From: Anabas testudineus
Lineage: Eukaryota; Chordata; Actinopteri; Anabantiformes; Anabantidae
Reading direction: 5' to 3'
Length of the DNA stretch: 64,000 nucleotides
Assembly: GCF_900324465.2 (NCBI RefSeq)
Contig: NC_046623.1
Span: forward strand, 2,914,001 to 2,978,000
Below the pieces are notes generated by a model. It made no database searches. It saw nothing but the letters and a program-made list of their open reading frames with translations, and had not been told where the DNA came from. Below, piece after piece: positions 1-14,056 of the stretch (its first letter is position 1; each line of letters starts with the position of its first letter). Position numbers and translations under genes: made by a program.

Positions 1-1696
1 TACTGACTACCTCGGTGACTTCGACCAGGGAAATGGATGAATCAACCTCCGAGTCCCCAGTCTCTGCTTCCTCAACAGAAGGCGTGACGACGGGGTTGAG
101 GAGATCCTCAAAGTATTCCTTCCACCGTCCTACAACGTCCCCAGTCGAAGTCAGCAACTCCCCACCTCCACTGTAAACAGTATTGGCAGGAATCTGCTTT
201 CCCCTTCTGAGGCGCCGGACGGTTTGCCAGAATTTCCTAGAGGCAGACCGATAGTCCTCCTCCATGGCCGCGCCGAACTTTTCCCAGGTCCGAGTTTTTG
301 CCTCTGCGACCGCGCGGGCTGCGGCACGTTTGGCCTGCCGATACCCATCAGCTGCATCAGGAGTCCCACAGGCCAACCAGGCCTGATAAGACTCCTTCTT
401 CAGCTTGACGGCTTCCCTTACTTCCGGTGTCCACCACCGGGTTCGGGGATTGCCGCCACGATAGGCACCAGAGACCCTACGGCCACAGCTCCGAACAGCC
501 GCATTGACAATGGAGGTGGAAAACATAGTCCACTCGGACTCAATGTCTCCAGACTCCCTCGGAACCTGATTATAGCTCTCCCGGAGGTGGGAGTTGAAGA
601 CCTCTCTGACAGAGGGTTCCGCCAGACGTTCCCAACAGACCCTCACAATACGTTTGGGTCTGCCAGGTCTATCCAGCTCCCTCCTCCGCCATCGGATCCA
701 ACTTACCACCAGGTGGTGATCAGTTGACAGCTCAGCCCCTCTCTTCACCCGAGTGTCCAAGACATATGGTCGGAGGTCAGATGACACAACCACAAAGTCG
801 ATCATAGACCTCCGACCTAGGGTGTCCTGGTGCCGCGTGCACTAATGGACACCCTTAAGCTTGAACATGGTGTTCGTTATGGACAAACTGTGACTAGCAC
901 AGAAGTCCAATAACAAAACACCACTCGGGTTCAGATCAGGGAGGCCGTTCCTCCCAATCACGCCCCTCCAGGTATCACTGTCATTGCCCACGTGGGCGTT
1001 GAAATCCCCCAGTAGGACGACAGAGTCCCCAGTCGGAGCACCTTCCAGTACCCCTTCCAGAGACCCTATGAAAGCTGGGTACTCTACACCGCTATTTGGC
1101 CCGTAGGCACAAACAACGGTGAGAGACCTCTCCCCTACCCGAAGGCGCAGGGAAACAACTCTCTCGTCCACCGGGGGAAACTCCAACACATGGCAGCTGA
1201 GCTGGGGGGCTATAAGCAAGCCCATCCCTGCCCGCCGCCTCTCACCATGGGCAACTCCAGAGTAGAAGAGAGTCCAACCTCTCTCAAGGAGTTGTGTTCC
1301 AGAGCCCAGACTATGTGTGGAAGTGAGCCCGACTATCTCTAGCCGGTACCGCTCAACCTCCAGCACAAGTTCAGGCTCCTTTCCACCCAGTGAGGTGACA
1401 TTCCATGTCCCAATTGCCAGATTCTTTGTCCAGGGATTGGGTTGTCGAGGCACCTCCACACGGCTGCCACCCAATCCACACTGCACCGACCCCTTATGCG
1501 CCTTCCTGCGGGTGGTGGGCCTACGGGAAGGCGGTCCCACGTCGCTCCTTCGGGCTGCGCCCGGCCGGGTCCCATGGGAGAGATCCCAGCCACCAGGCGC
1601 TCGTCTACGTGCCCCAACCCCAGGCCTGGCTCCAGGGTGGGGCCCCGGTGACGCCAATCCGGGCGACGTACCCGACCTTGATTTTTTTCTCGTCAA
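1..1696 (-). mobile_element. Rex/RTE-type LINE, 5' part (APE endonuclease and start of RT region)
   Basis: Non-LTR retrotransposon running leftwards out of the window. The minus-strand reading frame from 1696 shows a short basic leader, then an APE-type endonuclease with [37 protein letters not shown] and SITNTMF. After one TAG codon at 842-844 the same frame stays open to position 1, with RRSMIDFVVV and LSTDHHLVV (end of the endonuclease) and then the linker before the reverse transcriptase, including RWKEYFEDLLNP. I recognise this as the abundant fish Rex-type LINE; whether it is filed under Rex1 or Rex3/RTE I cannot settle by eye. The 5' end lies near 1700-1740, where homology to the flank of MMP copy A2 begins, so the element sits in the upstream flank of A1. 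The RT core and 3' end are outside the window. Confidence 0.88.
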
Positions 1697-1699
1697 TAC

Positions 1700-2322
1700 A
1701 AAAATTCTTCTTCAATAATTGTTGTATATTATACTGTTTTTATTTTACTCACCACTTATAGGCCCCATGACCCTCTGAATACATCTGTAGAATAAGGCTA
1801 AAGGTTGACCAAACTATATCACCATAACATTAGTGGCTTTCCTGGAGTTTTTGATCATACTGCATGAACTTCATTAGTAGACTAAATGTGATTGACTTTG
1901 TTGAAAATTTACATTTTTACATCACCAACTGCAGTTTCTTGACTGTATCTATAACATGTACCTTAAGAATCACTGTTTCCAGTATTCAGATAATGCAGAT
2001 GTATAAATTCATACATATTTTGATATGTACACAGTAAAACATTTTCACATTCAATAAAACGGGGACATGCTGAAGACCAAATAGATACAATCTTCTCAAG
2101 CAACATCTCTTGTGTGTAAGACACCTAGACGTGATGTGACGTCACAATTGCAGCGTCTTTTGGGAAAACCTTTACTGGGTGGGCAATGAAAACTCTACAT
2201 CTCCATAAAAGGACATTTCCCTGAGTCAGAGACAGAGAGGTAGTTGCTCAACACACCTGGAGCCCACAATATAAACCAGCTGCGTCTAGCCCAGACAAAC
2301 ACGTTGCCAGAAGAGAGGAAAC
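1700..2322 (+). promoter_or_regulatory. Upstream region of MMP A1 with CRE and TATA-like box
   Basis: From about 1750 this flank matches the flank of A2 (from about 23836). A palindromic CRE/ATF site TGACGTCA lies at 2137-2144 and a TATA-like ATAAAAG at 2205-2211, about 110 bp before the ATG at 2323. Both are conserved in A2. There is no TGAGTCA AP-1 site like that of the B copies. The transcription start is inferred near 2235. Confidence 0.55.
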
Positions 2323-4642
<2,320 letters not shown>

Positions 4643-5040
4643 ATCACTTTACCACTGAATGACAATGAAGGCACCAAAATTAAAAAGTTTTCATAATAGG
4701 CATAAATGTATTTTATAATATGTAATGAAATTGTTGTACTGCACTGTTTACTGTGTACTAATACTGCCAATGTTAATTTAACTCTCACTATTTTGTTCTG
4801 TTATATTTATGTAATACACTGTAACTTAATTATTTTTTATTTTGATTTTTTTTTTGCTGCATAAATTTAACTGTGGATTTTTGGAATATGTTACATTAGT
4901 TAGATTTACACTGTTAAACTGTACATGTCAACATAAATTCAAATTGTGTGTAAAATAAACTGTTCTGTTCTATATTTTAAGTATATTTTAGATTATGTCA
5001 ATTCTTAAGTGATACTTCTACTTGTACATATACCTCAAAA

Positions 5041-5200
5041 AACAGCTGGGTTAAAAAATAACCCAACCTTAACCCTGGTTAAGCTGCTAAGCTGCTGGTT
5101 CACTATAGGACAGAACACACATTGGGTTGATTTGACCCAAGTTCTGGGTTTTACTTTTTAATCCAGAATGCTGGTTTGTTTTCATGACCCAACCTAGTGA
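5041..5200. repeat. GGGTTA / TGACCCAA-rich interspersed repeat
   Basis: Short stretch dominated by complementary words (GGGTTAA, AACCCA, TTGACCCAA, CTGGGTT), as in short non-autonomous fish elements with inverted structure. Related copies lie after psiA (14436-14571) and after A2 (27010-27125), so it was already present in the ancestral A downstream flank. Confidence 0.5.
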
Positions 5201-5849
5201 GTTAGATTAACTATATTGCTGAGTTCAATCTCACTCATACAACTGGTTATTTTATCACCGTATTTGGCTGGATTAAATATTATACATTTAAATACTACTA
5301 CTACTACTACCACCAATAACAACAATAACAATAATAAAAGTGAGAACTTCACTGAACAATCAGACAATAATGTAAACATTTGTCTTGTTACAGTTGTTCT
5401 CAAGTCAGACAGAAAGAAAAAAAAAAACACAACCAGAAAAGATCCAACAACAACACAAACACAGAATAACATCAATGCAGAGAACTCTTTATATAAACAG
5501 AATATGTAAGATGGATGAAAATAGGTCAAAAAAAGGTTAAATTTGGGTTATATTACACTTACTCATTTACTCACTCACTGGACTCAATTCCAGACACATG
5601 CACAGGTTATCAAGCTCTTTCACAGAGTTCAGTCATTGTATTCAATCATTTTAGTTCAGACAATCAGTAGCACAGCAGGTATTTCACCAGTTTACAGAGA
5701 AAACCTCACTGTGAGCTGCTGATACAGAAATATATAAACATGATAAATACTGGAAAGTGAATTTAGCATAAGAAAAAAGACATTTTTTAATATAGGCCAC
5801 ATGCGGAGCAAATTATTGCAGCTCATATTTTTAATGTAACCAGTTGGCA

Positions 5850-6150
5850 GTGTGTGTGTGTTTGTAAGGATATCACTGGGAGGACCTTGGATTTTTAACT
5901 CTGGAATGAGGACATTTTTACAAAGTGAGGACATCTTTGCAATGGGAAGGGTGTTTAAAGAGCGATTTCAGGGTTAAGATTAGGTTTTTGTTAGGGTAAC
6001 GTTTAGCATGAGGCAGACTACGTGATAAATACAAAATTGAAACGGAGTCGATTAGCATGGCCTACGTGACAGTAGGTGGCAAGGGATGCATTATGTCAAT
6101 GAGTGTCCTCACACTGACTGCCATACAAAAATGCGTGCGTGTGTGTGTGC
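5850..6150. repeat. Dispersed fish repeat with TGTGTG ends
   Basis: Begins and ends with TG-rich simple sequence and contains TTAGGTTTTTGTTAGGGT and ATGAGTGTCCTCACA. The same repeat occurs at 16251-16550 and 28929-29230 (carried by the dyad duplications). A separate, more diverged member lies in TMPRSS2 intron 8 (about 54776-54945), which shows that it is genuinely interspersed. Confidence 0.6.
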
Positions 6151-6994
6151 ATCTGACAATAACCACATTACGTTCAATAATCAATAGTCCCTGATGAATA
6201 ATAAAGGGAGGTAGTAAAAAGTGTCATGTCAGCATGAAATGCAGTATGTAATACAGTGAAGCAATCATTTCCCCAAATGATGTTTCTCACTGTGAATCCA
6301 TTCATCACTGGATTAACTGTCCTGGAAACACACACAGCTTGTTGTTTTGACTTTATTAAGTTGCACCTTTTTGTTTTTTCCATTTGATACAAAAACACAG
6401 GAAACAATTTCGTTACAGATATAAGGTTTTCCAAATTGATCAATGTGTGAAATGTGTTTATTTAAAAGAAAATATATTTTATAGTAGTAAAAAATATATT
6501 TCAGATCAATTATGCTTTCTTTCTTTATCCTCACTGACTTGGTGGAGCTACTTAAGACGTCAGTTCTGTTTAAAAAGTTCATCAGGCCAGAAAAATGTTG
6601 TTTCCTCAGGTTGCTCTGAATCTGATTAATTATTTTACTACAGTAAATGAGGAATGATTGATGTGTGATCATAACACAGTTCCTTAAGGACCCTGGTGCA
6701 ATATCAGAATACAACCTTAGATAACAGATAAAGAAATTACTGAATGTGACAAAACAATCAAGGTGCCTTCACTCATCCTGTTTAAATCATGAATGATGAG
6801 TATGAAGCACTGACAATAGACACATCATCCAGAGAAAACGGAAGAAGAATGTTTCAAATGTATATATTAATATTTTTCCCAGAAAGGTTAAAAGTTATTT
6901 CTTCACTGTCAAATTGTCAACCTCATCTTGTGTTATTTTGGGATATGTTTTCAGTCAATCTTCAGCTGCTGTCATCCATTATTGGAATATACTC

Positions 6995-7059
6995 TGAGTC
7001 ATAAATGAAGTTGGTCAACACACCCACTCCTCAACAGATCCACTCCTCAGTGTATATAA
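6995..7059 (+). promoter_or_regulatory. B1 promoter: AP-1 site and TATA box
   Basis: Consensus AP-1 element TGAGTCA at 6995-7001 and TATATAA at 7053-7059, 46 bp before the B1 ATG. An AP-1 site just upstream of a TATA box is the known arrangement of inducible vertebrate MMP promoters. B2 and C keep the same layout; B3 keeps the TATA but has a damaged AP-1 site. Confidence 0.7.
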
Positions 7060-7104
7060 CAGCTGACTCCAGTACAGACACACACACAACATTCAATAGG
7101 AAAC

Positions 7105-9732
7105 ATGAGGTCTTTCAGTGTGGTCGTTCTGCTGATGCTGGTTGGTGCCGTTTACTGCAGGCCAGTGGCAGACGAGACTGTGGACGATGAACATTTTGCA
7201 AAGGTTAGTGTCTTTATTTTGTCTTCTTCTATTCTTCATGTATTCTTAATATTTTGTATTGAAGACGAGCACACGTTGTGCATTTTTCTTTTTTTTTTTA
7301 GGGCTACCTGAAGAAATTCTTCAACCTAACAGAGCAAAAAGGTCCATCTGTCAGAGGGGGGATCAGCCAGGAGACAGAGAAGCTGAGTGAGATGCAGAGA
7401 TTCTTTGGTCTCCAGGTCACCGGGGCCATGAATAATGAAACCCTGGCAGTTATGAAGAAACCTCGCTGCGGTGTTCCAGATGTCAACATGGCTCGTTTCT
7501 CCACATTCGGAAGCAACTTCAAGTGGCAGAAGAACAGCCTGACCTACAGGTGGATGATCTGCACAGAGAATGTGTGAGAAAGATCAAGTGATGTGACTCT
7601 TTCTGATCATGTTGTTGACTGTTTTTCTGTCCCACAGGATTTTGAACTACACTCCTGACATGTCCAGAGCAGAGGTGGATGACTCCATAGATAAAGCGCT
7701 GCAGGTCTGGGCCAAAGTCACTCCTCTGAGGTTCACAAAGATCTACAGTGGCACTGCTGACATCATGATCTCCTTTGGGGGTGGAGGTGAGTACAAATGA
7801 ACTTTGATAACATGGAGAGGCAGAAAGGAAGCATGGAGAGGGAGAGCATTACATGCAGTGAAGGGAAGCTGGACTAATTGGCATAGGGGCAACGTTTCCA
7901 GAGTGCTGTATTGGTTCGTAGGTTAACTTAGCTCAGACGCGTGGTTGTGAAGTCCCACAAAGCATCCTAGCTATGCTTAATGCATATGGTTGTGTTTTAT
8001 GAAGAACTGGGCACTGGAGTGAAAATAACACTAGAAAGTACATATTTCTTCTTGTTTTGAAAATCTGACATGAATTGGCTCTTATCAAACAGAACATGGT
8101 GATTTTTACCCATTCGACGGCAGCGGTGGTACTCTGGCTCATGCCTTTCCCCCGGGTCCTCAAATCGGAGGTGATGCTCATTTTGATGAGGATGAGTACT
8201 TCACCTTCCGCTCCAGCAGAGGTGGGTTTGTTTCTAATGCTCTGCATTTAACATTTACTGCATGGTGGTGTCTCTTTACACATGCTGTCACTGACTTGTC
8301 GTTCTGTGTTTTCTGCTGCAGGCAACGTCCTCTTCGTGGTGGCTGCCCATGAGTTCGGCCACTCTCTGGGTCTGTCTCACTCTGATGATCCTGGTGCTCT
8401 CATGTACCCTTTGTACTCTTACAGAAACCCTGACACCTTCGTTCTGCCTCGTGATGACGTCAACGGCATCCAGTCTCTCTATGGTTAGCACTAACTGGCT
8501 GGTTCATCTCTGCTTGTGCTTAAATCTGACAGATCTCTTCAGTGATGCTTCTCAGATGTTTGGGCTTTGCTTTAATGATGCAGTGATGTAGGCCTTTACA
8601 ATACTTTTAACCAACAGGTCAAAACCCTGATAAGGACCCCTCTGTAGCTGAACCTCAGCCACCCACCACCCCTGATGCCTGTGATTCAAACCTGGTACTG
8701 GATGCCGTCGCCAACCTCAGAGGAGAGATGCTCTTCTTCAAGGACAGGTGTGGACACTAAATGATCGCACATCTGAAAGCTAGAGTCTTGCTGCAGTTTT
8801 TCTGCACAGTATTGGTTGAAATCATTCATGTTTTTTTACATGTCTCTGTGTTCTTAGCTTCTTGTGGCGCAGGAACCCAGAGGACTATAGAAGTGAGCAA
8901 ACTCTCATCACAACCATCTGGCCCGAAGGTCCTACAAGGATTGATGCTGCTTATGAGAACGAGCAGTCAGACAGGCTGTTTATGTTTAAAGGTATGTTTT
9001 TTCATAGCTACCAGAGCTTCAAAACTGACTCCATATCAGAGTTGACTTCATCAAATCTTTTCCTGCCTATAGGTCAGAAGGTGTGGGCCTTCAGCGGCTA
9101 CGATCTAGTACCAGGCTATCCTAAAACACTGGAAAGCTTTGGTCTGCCAACAAAAGTGAAGAAGGTCGATGCTGCACTCTATGATGCAAAGTCTCACAAA
9201 ACTCTTTTTTTTGTAGGCAACAATTACTACAGGTGTGTTCAAAGTATATGTGAATTTCTGATTTTAAAATGAGCCTTCACCCTCACAGAGAGGATCTAAT
9301 TACTGTGGATGTTTATGTTCCTTCAGTTACGATGAGGCCAGAGAGGCTATGGACAGAGGATTCCCCATACGTGTTCAGAAGCACTTCCCCCAGGTTACCA
9401 AAAAGGTGACTGCAGCTTTCCAGCACAGCGGTGAGTACTGAGATAATGTTTATGACCATTAATGTATTCAGTATTTTAGGAAATCTACTTGAATGGTTGG
9501 ATGGATGAATGCCACTTTCATGTCTGTACATGATGGTATTTGATTTCTTGGTTTGCTTAATGCTAAGTTAACCCCTGCCTCATATACTGTACACAAACTA
9601 ACAGTGAACCTCTGTTTTGCAGGTTTTACTTATCTCTACAGTGGAACCTCCGTCTATGAGTATAACCTGAGCTCGAGGTGGTTTTTCCGTGTGCTGAACA
9701 ACAACTACTTCTTGCCCTGCAACAACTTCTAG
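7105..9732 (+). CDS. MMP B1: secreted collagenase-type matrix metalloproteinase
   Basis: Ten exons: 7105-7203, 7302-7549, 7638-7786, 8093-8221, 8322-8483, 8618-8747, 8858-8991, 9073-9232, 9327-9430, 9623-9732, joining in frame to 474 aa. Visible: signal peptide (about 18 aa); prodomain with PRCGVPD (87-93); HGDFYPFDG; catalytic [11 protein letters not shown] at 218-228; ALMYP Met-turn; hinge three residues longer than in A; hemopexin domain between Cys284 and Cys471. Possible N-glycosylation sites are FNLTE and NNETL in the propeptide, NYTPD at the start of the catalytic domain, and NLSS near the C-terminus. Residue 185 is Pro (HAFPPGP) where all other copies have Ala or Ser, in the structural metal-binding loop. 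Poly(A) signal AATAAA at 9822-9827. The B type differs from A mainly in the hemopexin domain and promoter. Confidence 0.88.
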
Positions 9733-11052
9733 ACCAGATTACCATATTATTGCTTGTGTAGCCCCTCATATACAGTAAAATCTACAAGCAACAGCACTAA
9801 AATAGTACTTGAATTGTTCTGAATAAATTGTCTTAAATTATTGTAAAGTACAGTAAATTTGCAGTAAAGAGTATCTAAAGTTTGATATTTAATATTTTTC
9901 CAAATTTCTATTTATTGTATTTTGTAACACATATGCTATGTGTACACTATAAATTATTTTTTTCCTCCTTAGTTTTTGTTAATTTTAAGTGGATTAATTT
10001 TCTAGTTTTGTGTCCTACTGAATGACTGAAATAAAACAGAACTCAAATATTCCGTCCCTGCAGATACATGCTACAATTTAAATAAAGCCAAGATGATTTG
10101 AATATGTGAGCCTTTGTCTTTGAGTTTTGGATGGTGGTTGCATGTGTGCTCCAGTGTTGTCAGCGGGTCCAAAAGTTCATTTTTATGGTTTTTAATAATC
10201 AATATCAAACATTAAGAATTGTTGTCATTTTTAAAGAATTGACCTGAACATACTGAACATGTTTATTTGCAAATGTAACAGACAACAGTTATCATTTACT
10301 ACACTTTGATTTATGCGTAGTACTGGGCTCAAATGAAGTATATTCTCCTTTCAGTGCATACTGAGAATACACTGGTAAGTACTGATTTCCAAAAAACAGC
10401 CGTATGCTGTGAAACGGGACACTCATTGGAGTGCATTGTGAAAAAGTCTGGATTTAAGCAATGCAGCAGGTGAATGACTATGACTATTTTAGCTGAGTGT
10501 GCTGGTTGCAGACACCAAATGAAAAAAGTCGCCTTTATCCAGTCATCGTGAACTAATATGTCAGCAATTTGTTGAGGGAATTTCTTCCAATTTGCCACAA
10601 CTGTCCAACTTAATGAATCAATTTCTTGTGAATGCCAAATGAGGTACTAGAGCACTTGTTCAAAAGATGAACTGGTGCTCAAAGATCATTGTAACCTCAT
10701 GTGTGTCCCATTCTCGTCAGTGCTATATCACTTATAGCTGGAGGAAATTTCAGTACATCAAAAGCATCTGGACAGACATGCATGTACAACCACAACTTGG
10801 TTGGCAGACATACAACCACAAGACAATAACTCCCTTTTTTTTCTGAAATGCAAAATAATAATAGCGTCACAATCGTGTTTATTACCAACACAAAAAAATA
10901 CAGAGGCTTTACATGTAGACTTGCACATATGCAGACATGAGAATCATAAGCTGTTTAATATAGAGAGAGATCCATGGAAACCCATAAATCAGGGAGAACC
11001 AGAGGCCAAAAACTAATCTATACAGACAACAGTTAAAACCTAGATTTCTTGT
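9733..11052. other. B1 downstream flank
   Basis: No gene seen. It contains the B1 3' UTR and unique-looking AT-rich DNA that is repeated, nearly unchanged, after B2 (20796-21800) and B3 (32853-34110). Short open frames here are not supported by codon pattern. Confidence 0.6.
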
Positions 11053-12518
11053 CCGGTTTTTCCGCACAATAAGGCGCACATAAAACCCTTCAATTTTCTC
11101 AAAAGCCTTATAATCCGGTGCGCCTTATATATGGATCAATATTGAGTCAGTCACGCAGTAGAGCACGGGAATAGACGTTTAACATTAACGAATCAATGGT
11201 GCAGAAGTGGAGGCAGCAACAAGATGGCTAAGTAAAGAAGACTAAACAGAGTTTCTGAGGGAACAAAGCGAGATGGCTACAGTTGGAGGACAAACTCCTA
11301 TCTTTTCTTTATGTAACTGAAAGAAACAGAAAGAAACTAAATTAACAATAATACACATCGTTACACATTTCGTATGTTACTCTCGCACACGCTAGCTTGA
11401 CTTGAATGAAGCCAATTACAATAACGCACGTAATTTATCAGATGTAACAGGGAACAACTAACAAACTTCTAATGACAAACATGTTAATACTTACAAAGAC
11501 AAATGCTTTCCAAGGCACAAACGTATAAAACGTATAAAGCACACTCAGTATATACATGAACCAGTTGGTTTTACTGTGGAAACTAAACTAGTTTAATTTA
11601 CCGACGGAGAAGATACGTCAAAGCTGTTCTATTGAACAGAGAGTGGAAAGAGCGCTCACTCTGCAACTACTTATCTTAACTAAGATCAACTAAAATACAC
11701 AACTCTCACTCTGATAAATTTTTAAGAGCAATACTATAATACTTTTTAGCTGCCTTTGTCACAACTTATTGTTATTCATTTATCACTTGAACTGAAAGGC
11801 ATGATGACGACATCTGTTAATAAAGTTTGACGACCTCTCTGTGTGAGGATGCGCCGACTACCTTTCAGGCTCTTATTTTGAAGGTCCCGTTTCCGGGCGG
11901 AATGGTGTCCATGCAGCAGCTTGACATTCGTTAAACCGGTTGATTGCACCTGTTGACGAACTCATGACAAACTAGTGTGGAGGAGTTAAAGTAGTCGATG
12001 GCTGAGGATTCTGCTACATGGATTATTGCTTTGGAGTTTGGACTGTGATACTTTTTCCCAGTTTGTGTTTTGTTGAATGCCGGTGTTTTTCGTTGGATTA
12101 TCTGTTGAATTATTTTGGATTTCCTATTGGAGCAACAGGTTTGGATTATCTATGTTTCAAGGACTTTGATTTCACCAGGTATTAATATTGACTCCTTTTG
12201 TGTTTTTCTAAAGAAAAGACTGCTCAGCTGATGCTTGTGCTGTAGTTTTGTTTGTGTGCCGCAATAAACACACTGAACAGAGTAGATTGCTTTGGCCTTA
12301 TTATTGGTCCTACTAACTCCTGACACTCTGTTTTGTAGACGTTTCCTTTAGCGCAGCTGCATCTAATGTTGCATAACGTAACGCCAGCCTCTACTGTAGC
12401 GTCTATTCTATGCGCCTTATAATGCGGTGCGCCTTATATATGAAAAAAGTTTTAAAGTAGGCAATTCATTAAAGGTGCGCCTTATAATGCGGTGCGCCTT
12501 ATCGTGCGGAAAATACGG
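11053..12518. mobile_element. Non-autonomous DNA transposon, about 1.47 kb, TA target site
   Basis: The ends are inverted repeats: left CCGGTTTTTCCGCAC followed by AATAAGGCGCAC, right end in reverse complement CCGTATTTTCCGCAC followed by GATAAGGCGCAC. Subterminal repeats of GCGCCTTATAATGCGG and GCGCCTTATATATG occur at both ends. The right end abuts TA (12519-12520). The paralogous sites after B2 (near 21810) and B3 (near 34130) are empty, so the boundaries come from a direct filled/empty comparison. TA duplication suggests the Tc1/mariner/pogo group. I see no transposase frame inside. Confidence 0.72.
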
Positions 12519-12525
12519 TACTTGG

Positions 12526-12561
<36 letters not shown>

Positions 12562-13030
12562 AACGGCCAAGAGTGAATTCAAATCAGCGATCAGCAATTG
12601 TGTTAACCATGCACAAAGTGAGTTGAGAACTAATTATTTCAATATTAATTGTGTTTTTCTCCAACTCTGGAGGTATTCTTTTTAGTTTTAGCACACTTTT
12701 ATTCAGTTTTCTATGATATCATGTATGAGTATGCAATTCAATTGGGATCGTTAAACCATGATGATGATTAAAGGACTGAAACAAGGCAAGACTTTGGTAC
12801 ATTTCCCTTCCTGTGCAGATACATGCTACAATTTAAATAAAACCAAGACGATTTGGACGTCTGAGTCTGTGTCTTTGTGTTTTCTTAGAATTTTTGAAGC
12901 CTTCATGTCTTTAAGAACTTAAAACAAGTCCAGTTGCCACTAAACAGCTATGCAGAAAGCTCCTGATAAATTTTGAAGAGGCTTCAAAGAAAAACAAATC
13001 CAGGTTAGTGCAGAATCATCATTGTTCTAA
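12519..13030. other. Remainder of B1 downstream flank, with A30 run
   Basis: A run of 30 A at 12531-12560 (only about 10-12 A in the paralogous sites after B2 and B3), then sequence matching 21830-22290. The homology to B flanks ends near 13030, where A-type exon 6 sequence begins abruptly. No gene. Confidence 0.6.
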
Positions 13031-14056
13031 TGACAAGGTGCCTGGCCCCACAGCCCCCACCACCCCCGATGCCTGTGACTCAACCATGGTCTTGGATGCT
13101 GTTGCCACCCTGAGAGGAGAGATGCTCTTCTTCAAAGACAGGTATTGTAGACACTAGATGCTCACAGTTTTCTTCAGTGTAGCTGGCTGGAATAATTGAT
13201 TCATTTCTAATGTGTGTGTTTGCAGCTTCTTCTGGCGCAGCTACCCCCAACGAAGTACACCTGAGCAAACTCTCATCAGAAGCTTCTGGCCAGAAGCCCC
13301 CATCAATATTGACGCTGCTTACGAGAGCCAAGAGTTAGACAGTGTGATGCTCTTTAAAGGTATGTGGTCCATATCTATGTATGTCTGTATACAAAGCTTC
13401 TAGTGTTGTATTATCCAATCTACATCATTTCCCTCTTTATACGTTCTGAGAAGTCTTTTTATTTCTCTGCAGATAGTAAAGTGTGGGCTTTCAGCGGCTA
13501 CGATCTTCTGCGTGGCTATCCTAAACAAATTTCCAGTTTTGGTCTGCCCAAAACCGTGAAGAAAATCGATGCAGCTCTCTATGACTCGGACACTGGCAAG
13601 ACTTTATTCTTTGTAGGCACCAGTTACTACAGGTGTGTTCAACTGGCATGATTAATTTATATGTAGATGACTGATTTAGCTCTCATCTTGGTTTACAACA
13701 AGATTATTAGTGTATTATTCATTGTAATTACTGCCTGTATATTTCTTCAGTTATGATGAGGCCAAGAAGACTATGGACCCAGGATTTCCCAAAAGGGTGG
13801 ATGAAACCTTCTCTGGACTAACCAGACAGCTGACAGCAGCTTTACAGCACAGAGGTGAGTGGCAATCAAGGCAGATTTTAGTCGAGAGTCCAGCAGGAAG
13901 TGGCAAGATCTTTACAGTTTACATGATCTAATATGTAATGTGTGTCCTGCAGGTTTTACTTACCTCTACACTGGAGCTTACATGCAGGAGTACAGTGGTG
14001 GGAGGTTGCTGCGTGTGCTGAGGAACAACTACTTCTTGCCCTGCACCAGGTTCTAG
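13031..14056 (+). pseudogene. psiA: 5'-truncated MMP A copy, hinge and hemopexin exons only
   Basis: Carries the last part of exon 6 (13031-13141) and exons 7-10 (13226-13359, 13473-13632, 13751-13854, 13953-14056) of an A-type MMP. Splice sites and frames are all intact and the sequence is closest to A2 ([15 protein letters not shown]). The promoter, signal peptide, prodomain and catalytic exons are absent; the left edge is a recombination breakpoint inside exon 6 joined to B1 downstream flank. It cannot make a protease alone. Exon phases match those of B1, so in principle it could serve as alternative 3' exons. AATAAA at 14325-14330. Confidence 0.85.

Larger units (their letters stand above)
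4643..7104. other. A1-B1 spacer
   Basis: No gene seen. It holds the A1 3' UTR, a GGGTTA/TGACCCAA-rich repeat (5041-5200), ACT- and AAT-rich simple sequence near 5290-5335, a dispersed fish repeat (5850-6150) and the B1 promoter. Compared with the other two A-B spacers (about 4.1-4.3 kb) this one is shorter at about 2.5 kb, because sequence present at 14.7-15.9 kb and 27.3-28.6 kb is missing here. Confidence 0.7.

Noticed and set aside
1317-1761. Plus-strand open frames over the LINE
   Set aside because: Shadows of the GC-rich LINE endonuclease frame, which is on the minus strand.
5216-5529. Open frames on both strands over the ACT/AAT-rich stretch
   Set aside because: Low-complexity Thr/Asn or Leu/Val runs produced by simple repeats.
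7933-8247. Minus-strand open frame of about 104 codons over MMP B1 exon 4, repeated in B2 and B3
   Set aside because: It is the antisense shadow of intron 3, exon 4 and adjoining intron; conserved only because the genes are duplicated.
11820-12325. Possible solo LTR-like block inside the TA-flanked transposon (TGTG... to ...CTGACA with an AATAAA near 12262)
   Set aside because: No matching repeat, target duplication or family could be established; left as unexplained interior of the element.
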